Assembly (NCBI GenBank): GCA_045532715.1
Contig: JAZSGM010000296.1
Location: 1 to 6,145 of the forward strand
Direction of reading: 5' to 3'
Source: RGIG2041 sp045532715
Lineage (GTDB): Bacteria > Bacillota > Clostridia > UBA1381 > UMGS1253
DNA: 6,145 bases
Below are positions 1 through 5,176 of the stretch, piece by piece (within the stretch, counting starts at the first letter, position 1; the number at the start of each line of letters is the position of its first letter). A program made the position numbers and the translations under genes. Under the pieces are notes generated by a model, which saw nothing but the letters and a program-made list of their open reading frames with translations, did no database searches and was not told where the DNA came from.

Positions 1-80
1 CAAGTTCCTTGTAATTTGTCGTACACTGTTTAATTTTCAATGTCCAATGCCCTGCTTTTTGACTTCCGTCTCATCAGCGA
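1..80 (-). other. Probable rRNA operon leader (partial, runs off left edge)
   Basis: Downstream of the minus-strand promoter the transcript contains TTGAAAATTAAACA (27-40). This resembles the TTTGAAAACTGAACA-type block that precedes 16S or 23S rRNA in Bacilli and Clostridia, near the boxA/antitermination region. No rRNA mature sequence is visible, so the structural gene must lie left of position 1. A tRNA or 5S operon with a similar leader is an alternative. The identification rests on remembered leader patterns, not on an alignment. Confidence 0.5.
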
Positions 81-150
81 CTTTGATAGTATACCAAATC
101 CAAAACCATTTGTCAACACTTTTTTTCAACTTTTTTAAAAATTTTTTTGC
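81..150 (-). promoter_or_regulatory. Strong stable-RNA (rRNA-type) promoter with UP-like A/T tracts, firing leftward
   Basis: Read on the minus strand, a perfect -35 TTGACA (111-116) is followed after 17 bp by -10 TATACT (88-93), which puts the transcription start near position 81. Immediately upstream (117-150) lie phased A and T runs of the kind that act as UP elements in rRNA promoters. No coding sequence follows on this strand before the window edge, only an rRNA-type leader. The promoter elements are read directly; assignment to an rRNA operon is an inference from promoter strength, the UP-like tracts and the leader. Confidence 0.75.
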
Positions 151-208
151 TTCCTATATATACGCACTTATCTGTCGTGCACCCACTATATTTCGTGTGT
201 CTAAAAAC

Positions 209-237
209 TTGAAAATTCCTCCTTTATAAAGTATAAT
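209..237 (+). promoter_or_regulatory. Sigma-A promoter for rsmA operon
   Basis: The -35 is TTGAAA (209-214) and the -10 is a perfect TATAAT (232-237), separated by 17 bp. The predicted start near 244 leaves a short 5' leader of about 24 nt before rsmA, with no room for a riboswitch. It is divergent from the rRNA-type promoter about 95 bp away. Confidence 0.85.
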
Positions 238-255
238 AGTAATAACAACGAAACT

Positions 256-262
256 AAAGGAG
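256..262 (+). promoter_or_regulatory. Ribosome binding site of rsmA
   Basis: AAAGGAG lies 5 nt before the ATG at 268. It fixes that start in preference to the internal methionine codon 20 (position 325), which has no comparable site. Confidence 0.85.
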
Positions 263-267
263 AAATT

Positions 268-1134
268 ATGGACTTAACATCGCTTTCCACCATCAATTAT
301 ATTAAAGGTAAGTATGGCTTTCATATGAGCAAAGGTTTGGGGCAAAACTTTCTCACCGATGCCAATGTTCTGGAGCAGATTGCCGACGCTGCGGCACTGG
401 ACAAGACGAGTGGCGCGCTCGAGATCGGGCCGGGCATCGGCGTACTGACCAACGTACTTGCAAAGCGCGCCCAAAAGGTGACTGCCGTAGAAATCGACAC
501 ACGCCTTTTGCCGGTGCTTAACGAAACACTTGCCGAGCACAGCAACGTAAACGTCATCAACTGTGACTTTATGAAAGTGGATTTACCGGCACTGATCGCC
601 GAAAATTTTGCCGGCATCGAAAAAATCAGCCTTGCAGCAAATTTACCGTATTATATCACAACACCAATTTTAACAAGCGTACTGGAGAACCGCACTTTCA
701 GATTTGACAACATCGTTGTTATGGTGCAAAAGGAAGTTGCACTTCGCCTCTGTGCACAGCCGGGTAAAAAGGATTATTCCGCTCTCTCCGTTTTAGTGCG
801 CTACTACACCGAGCCTGAAATTGTCGTGCACGTACCCGCCACATCGTTCGTACCGGCACCGAAGGTAGATTCCGCAGTGGTAAAAATGAAAATGTTAGAC
901 CAGCCGCGCGTAACGCCGAAGGATGAGGCTGTATTTTTTAAAACCGTACGCGCCGCTTTTGGTCACAGACGAAAAACGCTTTTAAATGCGCTCTCTACCA
1001 GCAATGCCTTCAACCGTTCAAAAGACGATTACAAAACCATTATTGCAGAGCTCGGCTTTAAAGAAACCGTGCGCGGCGAAGAACTGTCGTTAGAGGATTT
1101 TTGCGCACTCGCCGACAGACTGACAGAGGAATAA
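268..1134 (+). CDS. rsmA: 16S rRNA (adenine1518-N6/adenine1519-N6)-dimethyltransferase RsmA (KsgA)
   Basis: This 288-residue protein has the normal length for RsmA/KsgA, the SAM-dependent enzyme that dimethylates two adjacent adenines in the 3' terminal helix of 16S rRNA late in small-subunit assembly. The order of motifs is complete: GQNFL (25-29), the SAM-binding glycine motif EIGPGIGVLT (52-61), the acidic AVEID (73-77) that contacts the SAM ribose, catalytic motif IV NLPYYI (125-130), FVPAPKVDSAVV (194-205) and FGHRRKTL (231-238) in the rRNA-binding C-terminal domain. Nothing is missing, so it should be active. The start at 268 is supported by AAAGGAG 5 nt upstream and a consensus promoter. 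It is followed after a single base by the metallo-beta-lactamase-fold gene, so the two are almost certainly co-transcribed. It is divergent from what looks like an rRNA operon promoter, which fits its substrate. Confidence 0.97.
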   Translation: MDLTSLSTINYIKGKYGFHMSKGLGQNFLTDANVLEQIADAAALDKTSGALEIGPGIGVLTNVLAKRAQKVTAVEIDTRLLPVLNETLAEHSNVNVINCDFMKVDLPALIAENFAGIEKISLAANLPYYITTPILTSVLENRTFRFDNIVVMVQKEVALRLCAQPGKKDYSALSVLVRYYTEPEIVVHVPATSFVPAPKVDSAVVKMKMLDQPRVTPKDEAVFFKTVRAAFGHRRKTLLNALSTSNAFNRSKDDYKTIIAELGFKETVRGEELSLEDFCALADRLTEE

Positions 1135-1135
1135 T

Positions 1136-1972
1136 ATGAAAAAGAAACTGATTTACGGTTTTATCCTGCTTGTGCTTTTTATTGCCTGCTGTCTGCCGCA
1201 CATCGGCAAAAATCAACCGGATATAACCACAGACGACACACTCGTTGCACATTTTATAGATGTCGGACAGGCGGATAGCGCACTTTTGCAACTGCCGAAC
1301 GGACAGACCATGCTCATTGACGCCGGTGGCGATGTGCGCGATTACATCAGAAATTTAGGCGTCCGCAAAATTGATTATCTCGTTGCAACGCATCCGCATT
1401 CCGATCACATCGCATTTATTGACGAGGTTGTGCAAGCATTTAATATCGGCACGGTGTACATGCCGCGCATAAGTCATACAAGCAGCAGCTTTGAAAATAT
1501 GCTGCTTGCTATTCAGAAAAAGGGCTTAAAAATCAAAACCGCCAAAGCCGGTGTTGCCGTATTGGACACCGATAATTTAGATATTGAAATCGTCGCGCCC
1601 GCAACAGCGGATTATGAGGATTTAAACAACTATTCCGCTGTCATAAAGGTAACCTACAAAGACAATGCACTTCTGTTTACCGGCGATGCGGAAGAACTGT
1701 CGGAGAATCAGATCACAGCCAATATAGATGCTGATATATTAAAAGTCGGGCATCATGGCTCGTCGACCTCGTCAAGCAAGCACTTTTTAGACCGCGTTTC
1801 ACCGCAAATTGCCGTCATCAGTTGCGGCGCGGACAACGACTACGGCCATCCGCATAAGGAAGTGCTGCAACGGCTGAATAAAAAAAATGTTGAAATTTAT
1901 CGCACGGACGAGGATGGGACAATTGTAATAACCTCGGATGGTGAGAATTTGAGTGTAGAATGTGAATATTAA
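1136..1972 (+). CDS. ComEC/Rec2-type metallo-beta-lactamase-fold hydrolase, stand-alone, membrane-anchored or exported
   Basis: This 278-residue protein is like the C-terminal metallo-beta-lactamase domain of the competence protein ComEC, but without ComEC's multi-helix channel. It opens with a basic, hydrophobic segment (MKKKLIYGF to about residue 20) ending in ACC: a signal anchor, or a lipoprotein signal with a weak lipobox (F-I-A-C, Cys18). The fold follows: HFIDVGQADS (39-48), the metal motif HPHSDH (86-91), a third-ligand-type TGD (182-184) and KVGHHGS (203-209), then GHPH (237-240). These are the expected metal ligands, so it is likely a catalytic hydrolase acting outside the membrane; the family includes nucleases and phosphodiesterases, but the substrate is not shown. 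It starts one base after the rsmA stop with AGAGGA 5 nt ahead (1125-1130) and ends at a terminator, so it is the last gene of the rsmA operon. A DNA-uptake role is possible, but no other competence gene is in view. Confidence 0.88.
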   Translation: MKKKLIYGFILLVLFIACCLPHIGKNQPDITTDDTLVAHFIDVGQADSALLQLPNGQTMLIDAGGDVRDYIRNLGVRKIDYLVATHPHSDHIAFIDEVVQAFNIGTVYMPRISHTSSSFENMLLAIQKKGLKIKTAKAGVAVLDTDNLDIEIVAPATADYEDLNNYSAVIKVTYKDNALLFTGDAEELSENQITANIDADILKVGHHGSSTSSSKHFLDRVSPQIAVISCGADNDYGHPHKEVLQRLNKKNVEIYRTDEDGTIVITSDGENLSVECEY

Positions 1973-2001
1973 AAAATCGGCTCAATTAAGCCGATTTTTT
2001 T
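1971..2001. terminator. Bidirectional Rho-independent terminator between converging operons
   Basis: The stem TCGGCT (1977-1982)/AGCCGA (1989-1994) encloses a 6-nt loop and is flanked by A6 on the left and T7 on the right. This gives a U-run on both transcripts. It begins within the stop codon of the MBL-fold gene and lies 21 nt beyond the stop of the minus-strand sensor gene, so it can end both operons. Confidence 0.92.
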
Positions 2002-2022
2002 AATGCACAACTGTCAGGTTTA

Positions 2023-2709
2023 TCAATGGAAATCGCCGTAATACCCAATCGGCATACCTTCCTTGCCGACAGATTTTAAGTATGCCTTAGCATAGTTTTC
2101 TTTTTGGTCCCTAAGCCTTTGTGATTCGTTCTCCGGAATATCCAAAACACACGCATGCCAGCTTTCCGGGAACAGCTCTTTTATGGATTCTGTATATCCC
2201 TTGCCATCCATCGGCACCTGATAATTTATCAGATTGTGTTCCTTATCAAAGGTCAACACCGTAGGAATATCTCCGCAGCCGGAGCCGTGTTCAAAATGGT
2301 CACCGCAGAAATTGTAGGTGCCATAGGTACTTATCGTGTAAACCTTATACCCACCCTCCGTTTCTTCCGTGTCCAAAATGATATGTCCCTCTGCATAACA
2401 ATCGCCGTGCACAAATCTATCCTTATTGTATTCTAAAATTGCTTTTGACACACGATCGTGCATTTCTACCGTATAATTCCCCTTTTTATGCACCACTACA
2501 TTTGTCGGACCGTCTGCGCCACCGATGATACCGATGCTCGTTGCATCACCGCAGCCGACAAGGATGCCGCACAGAAGCGCACTACTCAAAAGCAGTGTCA
2601 TCGCCAGCAAGCCTCTTCTTTTTGTATTTCTGTTTAAAATATTCGCAAATCTGGTTTTTGCCTGTCTTCCACTTTCCGAAAAGCTCGTTGTTAAAAACGG
2701 TATTCTCAT
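2023..2709 (-). CDS. BlaR1/M56-associated sensor subunit 2: anchored C-terminal domain with GADGPT motif
   Basis: This 228-residue protein looks like the part of a clostridial M56 (BlaR1-like) protein beyond the peptidase, encoded alone. Residues 1-53 (FLTTSFSE, QAK, RFANIL, then one hydrophobic helix about 33-53 ending LVGC) match the first 53 residues of the upstream sensor at about 60% identity. Next comes SIGIIGGADGPT (58-69), a motif known from the beta subunit of Na+-translocating decarboxylases. The ectodomain (80-228) has the pattern GDCYAEGHIILDTE, YGTYNF, IPTVLTF, SIKELFPES, which I recall as a common C-terminal domain of clostridial M56 proteins; here it ends early at GYYGDFH. The ectodomain holds six Cys (101-190 and nearby), so disulfides are possible. 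The start chosen is the ATG at 2709, which overlaps the previous stop as ATGA with GGAGGAGA before it; the ATG at 2727 is rejected because it would place that ribosome site inside the gene. The ligand is unknown. Confidence 0.8.
   Translation of the reverse strand: MRIPFLTTSFSESGRQAKTRFANILNRNTKRRGLLAMTLLLSSALLCGILVGCGDATSIGIIGGADGPTNVVVHKKGNYTVEMHDRVSKAILEYNKDRFVHGDCYAEGHIILDTEETEGGYKVYTISTYGTYNFCGDHFEHGSGCGDIPTVLTFDKEHNLINYQVPMDGKGYTESIKELFPESWHACVLDIPENESQRLRDQKENYAKAYLKSVGKEGMPIGYYGDFH
2551..2709 (-). repeat. Duplicated anchor module, copy 2
   Basis: These 159 bp encode residues 1-53 of sensor 2 (linker plus transmembrane helix). They match the segment at 3744-3902 at about 32 of 53 encoded residues, with visible DNA similarity in the part near the start codon (for example CCGAAAAGCT, read on the plus strand, followed by GTTAAAAA-type sequence). 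Similarity stops after the GC at the end of the helix, so only the anchor module is shared. Confidence 0.85.
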
Positions 2710-3902
2710 TTTTTCTCCTCCGTCCATCGAATCAAGGCTTGCTTTGCAAGCTCTAATTTATCCTTTGTATCCAGCTCAATATGTCCTATCAGCTGTTCAT
2801 CATCAAACACAAACAGATATGCCGTTTCGCCCTTCGGCGCGGTATATTCGTAAATCATTATATCGAGATCCTTACCGTAGTAGCTCTTTGCATCAAAGCC
2901 CATTTTTATTGCCAAATCCTCAACCGACCACGACATTTTGCTGCTGTAGTGAGTGTAAATCATTTTGTTTTCTTTCAGATTGATACGCCAGCCCATGCCG
3001 CTGTTGACAATTACCTTGACATCTTCCGGAACGGCATCGTCCATCTGCCCCTTCATCAGTGAGGCATTGCTTACAATCCAAATGCCGCCTTCGCCCTTTT
3101 TAATCGGTTGATATACACTGACGAAATAACCTTCGGTTATATAGGACATCGTATTGGCAGAGGTTTCTTCCATTTGACCGGCATCAATGCGCATATGTGC
3201 GGTTACCTTTCTGCTTGCAAAATAGTCATTTACCACCAAGTGCGGCAAAAGTCGCCATTGCTCCTCACCTGCATCTACCCTCTTTTGCAGCTCCAGATAG
3301 TCTAAATCCACCTGCGTGGATGGAATCACCGGCTCAATATCCTCACTTTTTACCCATTTATTATCTACGCCGGCCGCAAAGCTGACCTCTACCCATTTGC
3401 CATCGCGCCTGATAACCTGCAGCGGCGTTTGCATCGAATAATAGGTTTCTTTTTCCGCATCGCCCTTATTTTTATACACACCTGCAAGCGGTTTGATAGA
3501 AGCATAATTTGCTTTTTCCAACAGCGCCGCATCTTTCGAAACTGCCGCCTTATCTATGTTTCCGTAATTTGCCGGATGACTCATATACGGCATTTGCACA
3601 TGGTAAGTATCCGCATTCTCGTAAATAACAAAAAGCAAGTCGCCTTTGTACGCTGTTACACCGTCGGCAATTTCCGAATCTCGCGTTACAACCACGGTAT
3701 CGCCCGGCACAATCTTTGTTGCATTTGTCGGCTTGTTTTGCACGCAGCCCACAATAACACCGCAGACAAGCGCAAGCAAAAGAATTACCGCAAGTGCGAG
3801 TACGCCTGCTCTTTTCGCTTTAGTATCAAGTATATTTGCAAAGCGGGATTTTGCTTGCTTTGCGTTTTCCGAAAAGCTTGTAGTTAAAAATGGCGTCTTC
3901 AT
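2706..3902 (-). CDS. BlaR1/M56-associated sensor subunit 1: anchored protein with SH3-like and C-terminal sensor domains
   Basis: This 398-residue protein begins with the cytoplasmic segment FLTTSFSENAKQAKSRFANIL (5-25), a single transmembrane helix (about 32-53) ending IVGC, and then a large extracellular part. This is what normally follows the protease in a BlaR1-like protein, so it supplies the missing fourth helix and sensor of the M56 gene before it. The ectodomain seems to hold two SH3b-like beta units (about 64-120 and 135-192; the second has the typical TPLQVIRRDGKWVEVSF...KWVKSEDI). A region at 215-280 ends YQPIKKGEGGIWIVSN, a pattern familiar from clostridial M56 C-termini. A mixed C-terminal domain (300-398) follows. 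No penicillin-binding signature (KTG, plausible STxK) is seen, so a beta-lactam ligand is not indicated. The start at 3902 overlaps the M56 stop as ATGA and has AAAGGAG 7 nt upstream; the longer reading from 4028 is rejected since it lies inside the M56 gene in another frame. Confidence 0.82.
   Translation of the reverse strand: MKTPFLTTSFSENAKQAKSRFANILDTKAKRAGVLALAVILLLALVCGVIVGCVQNKPTNATKIVPGDTVVVTRDSEIADGVTAYKGDLLFVIYENADTYHVQMPYMSHPANYGNIDKAAVSKDAALLEKANYASIKPLAGVYKNKGDAEKETYYSMQTPLQVIRRDGKWVEVSFAAGVDNKWVKSEDIEPVIPSTQVDLDYLELQKRVDAGEEQWRLLPHLVVNDYFASRKVTAHMRIDAGQMEETSANTMSYITEGYFVSVYQPIKKGEGGIWIVSNASLMKGQMDDAVPEDVKVIVNSGMGWRINLKENKMIYTHYSSKMSWSVEDLAIKMGFDAKSYYGKDLDIMIYEYTAPKGETAYLFVFDDEQLIGHIELDTKDKLELAKQALIRWTEEKK
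2714..2721 (-). promoter_or_regulatory. Internal ribosome binding site coupling sensor 1 to sensor 2
   Basis: GGAGGAGA on the minus strand lies inside the last codons of the upstream sensor gene, with its GGAGG core 7 nt before the ATG at 2709. It decides the start of sensor 2 and implies translational coupling through the ATGA overlap (2706-2709). Confidence 0.85.
3744..3902 (-). repeat. Duplicated anchor module, copy 1
   Basis: This is the partner of 2551-2709 in the same orientation and offset by 1193 bp. It encodes residues 1-53 of sensor 1. The pair points to gene duplication followed by ectodomain replacement, or to recruitment of the same anchor by two different ectodomains. Confidence 0.85.
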
Positions 3903-4708
3903 TCGTCTTCTCCTTTCGCATAGACCGTCAGCGGCGTGTGCGCTCCATCCGCCATCGTTTTCAAAATTGTTTTTGCGTAGTTTTTTCGAAATTCCATATC
4001 CGTGCCGCGCAGCACAGCATCGTCGCACGCATATTCCAAATCGCGGTTGGCACGACGCACCATCAGGTGCACAAGCGGATTAAACCAATGCATCGCATTT
4101 GCCGCTAAGAACAGCAGCTTGATCCACAAATCACCACGTTTGCAATGCATCTGCTCGTGGCGCAAAATGATTGACAGCTCTTCGGGCGAAAAATCATTGT
4201 GCGGCAAAAGAATTCTCGGCTTAAAATAGCCGTACAGCATCGGCGAGGTCAGCTCGGCACAGACATGCACCGGCAAATCACACGCAGCTTCAACAGCTTT
4301 TGCTTTCTTGCGCACCTTATACACAAAAAGAAGATAACTACCAACATGAAAACCGAAAAAGCCAATTGCACCCATGCCCCAAATAACGAAAATCAGATCA
4401 TAGAGCGTAATGCTGACGGTGTTTTTCGCTTCCGGCAAAAACAGCTGTTTTTCACCTTGCTGCACCTCCTGCGGTGCTTTGACAGGTGTTTCATAAGTAT
4501 ACACAATCGGTCTGTCCTCCACGCGCGGAATCTGAATTGGCGCAGACGGTAAATTCAAACGATACGGCACAAGCAAGCGAATTGCCAAAACAATCCAGAT
4601 GATTGTGCGCCATTTTGCGCTGTAGTGCTTTTCCGTGCGTGGCAAAAACAACAGCAAAAGCGCAATTACAACTGCGCTTGTTAAAGAAATCATCAGCAAA
4701 TCCTGCAT
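3899..4708 (-). CDS. M56-family membrane metallopeptidase (BlaR1/MecR1-like), lacking the last helix and sensor
   Basis: This 269-residue protein is the protease half of a BlaR1/MecR1-type signal transducer. Transmembrane segments are seen at about 5-21, 35-49 and 102-130, with a short outer loop of about 50 residues between the second and third. The cytoplasmic zinc-protease domain has SPMLYGYFKPRILLP (155-169), HEQMH (184-188, an HExxH motif) and ANRDLEYACDDAVL (220-233, with Glu225 as likely third zinc ligand), so it should be catalytic. In the family, an activated protease leads to inactivation of the BlaI-type repressor. It ends soon after the protease domain (MADGAHTPLTVYAKGEDE), before the usual fourth helix and sensor, which are encoded by the next gene. 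The ATG at 4708 shares its A with the TGA of the repressor gene and has GGAGG 7 nt upstream (4716-4720); a GTG at 4711, 4 nt from GGAGG, is the alternative. Confidence 0.93.
   Translation of the reverse strand: MQDLLMISLTSAVVIALLLLFLPRTEKHYSAKWRTIIWIVLAIRLLVPYRLNLPSAPIQIPRVEDRPIVYTYETPVKAPQEVQQGEKQLFLPEAKNTVSITLYDLIFVIWGMGAIGFFGFHVGSYLLFVYKVRKKAKAVEAACDLPVHVCAELTSPMLYGYFKPRILLPHNDFSPEELSIILRHEQMHCKRGDLWIKLLFLAANAMHWFNPLVHLMVRRANRDLEYACDDAVLRGTDMEFRKNYAKTILKTMADGAHTPLTVYAKGEDE
3910..3916 (-). promoter_or_regulatory. Internal ribosome binding site coupling the M56 gene to sensor 1
   Basis: AAAGGAG on the minus strand sits within the last codons of the M56 peptidase gene, 7 nt before the ATG at 3902. 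Together with the ATGA stop/start overlap (3899-3902) it shows that sensor 1 is translated as its own protein from a proper start. Confidence 0.87.
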
Positions 4709-5067
4709 CACTGCGCCTCCTCGATAAATGCACGAAGCTCGTCTAACTCCTCTTTTGAAACCTTTTTACCGTCATAGAGCGATACAAGCAGGCTTTTTAA
4801 TGAATTTTGATGCAGCTTTTCCAAAAAGCTGCGACTTTCGCGCGTTAAATACACATCCTTTTCCACACAAGGCGTATAGACATTATGCCGCCCCTCTTTT
4901 TCGCATTTCAAAAATCCACGCTCGCAAAGGCGGGAAAGGAAATTTAATACCGTCGGTTTCACCCACGCTTTGTCCAATCTGTCCATAATATAATCCGAGG
5001 TAACCGGCGCGCCAGCCTCCCAAATCATCAGCATAATTTCCAATTCGCTTTCCGGCAATTTTTTCAT
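4708..5067 (-). CDS. BlaI/MecI/CopY-family transcriptional repressor
   Basis: This 119-residue protein has the usual length for BlaI. The N-terminal winged helix is clear: LPESELEIMLMIWEAG (4-19), then the recognition-helix region VKPTVLNFLSRLCERGFL (36-53) and the wing KEGRHNVYTP (57-66). The C-terminal helices (about 72-119, ending EELDELRAFIEEAQ) form the dimerisation domain. It should bind as a dimer to TACA-type dyads, two of which lie in its own promoter, so it very likely represses this operon. The scissile Asn-Phe bond that I recall for S. aureus BlaI (N101-F102) appears to correspond to Ser96-Leu97 here. The start at 5067 has AAAAGGAG upstream (5077-5084). It overlaps the M56 gene by one base (TGATG). 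No beta-lactamase is in the window, so the regulon beyond the operon itself is unknown. Confidence 0.93.
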   Translation of the reverse strand: MKKLPESELEIMLMIWEAGAPVTSDYIMDRLDKAWVKPTVLNFLSRLCERGFLKCEKEGRHNVYTPCVEKDVYLTRESRSFLEKLHQNSLKSLLVSLYDGKKVSKEELDELRAFIEEAQ

Positions 5068-5086
5068 ATGTATCTGCTCCTTTTCA

Positions 5087-5106
5087 TTTTACATTTGTCT
5101 AATACA
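5087..5106. promoter_or_regulatory. BlaI-type operator O2 (over the transcription start)
   Basis: The core TACATTTGTC (5090-5099) lies within a 20-bp block that is 18/20 identical to O1, in the same orientation and offset by 26 bp. It covers the predicted transcription start and early leader. Two directly repeated dyads suggest two repressor dimers. Confidence 0.78.
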
Positions 5107-5111
5107 TTCTT

Positions 5112-5140
5112 ATTTTACAATTGTCTAATATAAAAGTCAA
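5112..5140 (-). promoter_or_regulatory. Promoter of the blaI-like/M56/sensor operon
   Basis: On the minus strand, -35 TTGACT (5135-5140) and -10 TAAAAT (5112-5117) are separated by exactly 17 bp, a near-consensus sigma-A promoter. The start would be near 5105, between the two operator copies. The promoter-proximal operator covers the spacer and -10, so repressor binding should block polymerase. Confidence 0.88.
5113..5132. promoter_or_regulatory. BlaI-type operator O1 (over spacer and -10)
   Basis: The core TACAATTGTC (5116-5125) nearly matches the TACA-NN-TGTA dyad bound by BlaI, MecI and CopY proteins. The surrounding 20-bp block recurs 26 bp away with 18 of 20 bases identical. It overlaps the spacer and -10 of the operon promoter, the classic place for repression. 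Confidence 0.8.
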
Positions 5141-5176
5141 GCATTTTATTAAATTTTGATATTTAAAATTAAAAAT

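Noticed and set aside
47..229. Open reading frame of 60 codons on the plus strand
   Set aside because: It lies across two promoters and A/T tracts, has no ribosome site, and its translation is low-complexity (Phe/Asn/Leu runs).
244..267. Riboswitch or leader structure before rsmA
   Set aside because: The predicted 5' leader is only about 24 nt and holds little more than the ribosome site.
2525..2983. 152-codon open frame antisense to the two sensor genes
   Set aside because: It runs opposite to well-supported genes with coupled starts, has no ribosome site, and its translation resembles no family I know.
3051..3062. SLMK in sensor 1 as a penicillin-binding SxxK motif
   Set aside because: A single SxxK is expected by chance. 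No SxN or KTG follows and the surroundings do not resemble a transpeptidase.
3429..3887. 152-codon open frame antisense to sensor 1
   Set aside because: It is a shadow of the real gene on the other strand; its translation is Cys/Ile/Arg-rich without any domain pattern.
3890..3915. Frameshift or pseudogene breaking a single BlaR1-like gene
   Set aside because: The junction has a Shine-Dalgarno site at proper spacing and an ATGA overlap, repeated in the same form at the next junction (2706-2709). No slippery heptamer is evident. This looks like a designed gene boundary.
3903..4028. 42-residue N-terminal extension of sensor 1
   Set aside because: It overlaps the conserved protease-coding region of the M56 gene in another frame. 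The start at 3902 has a proper ribosome site and ATGA overlap.
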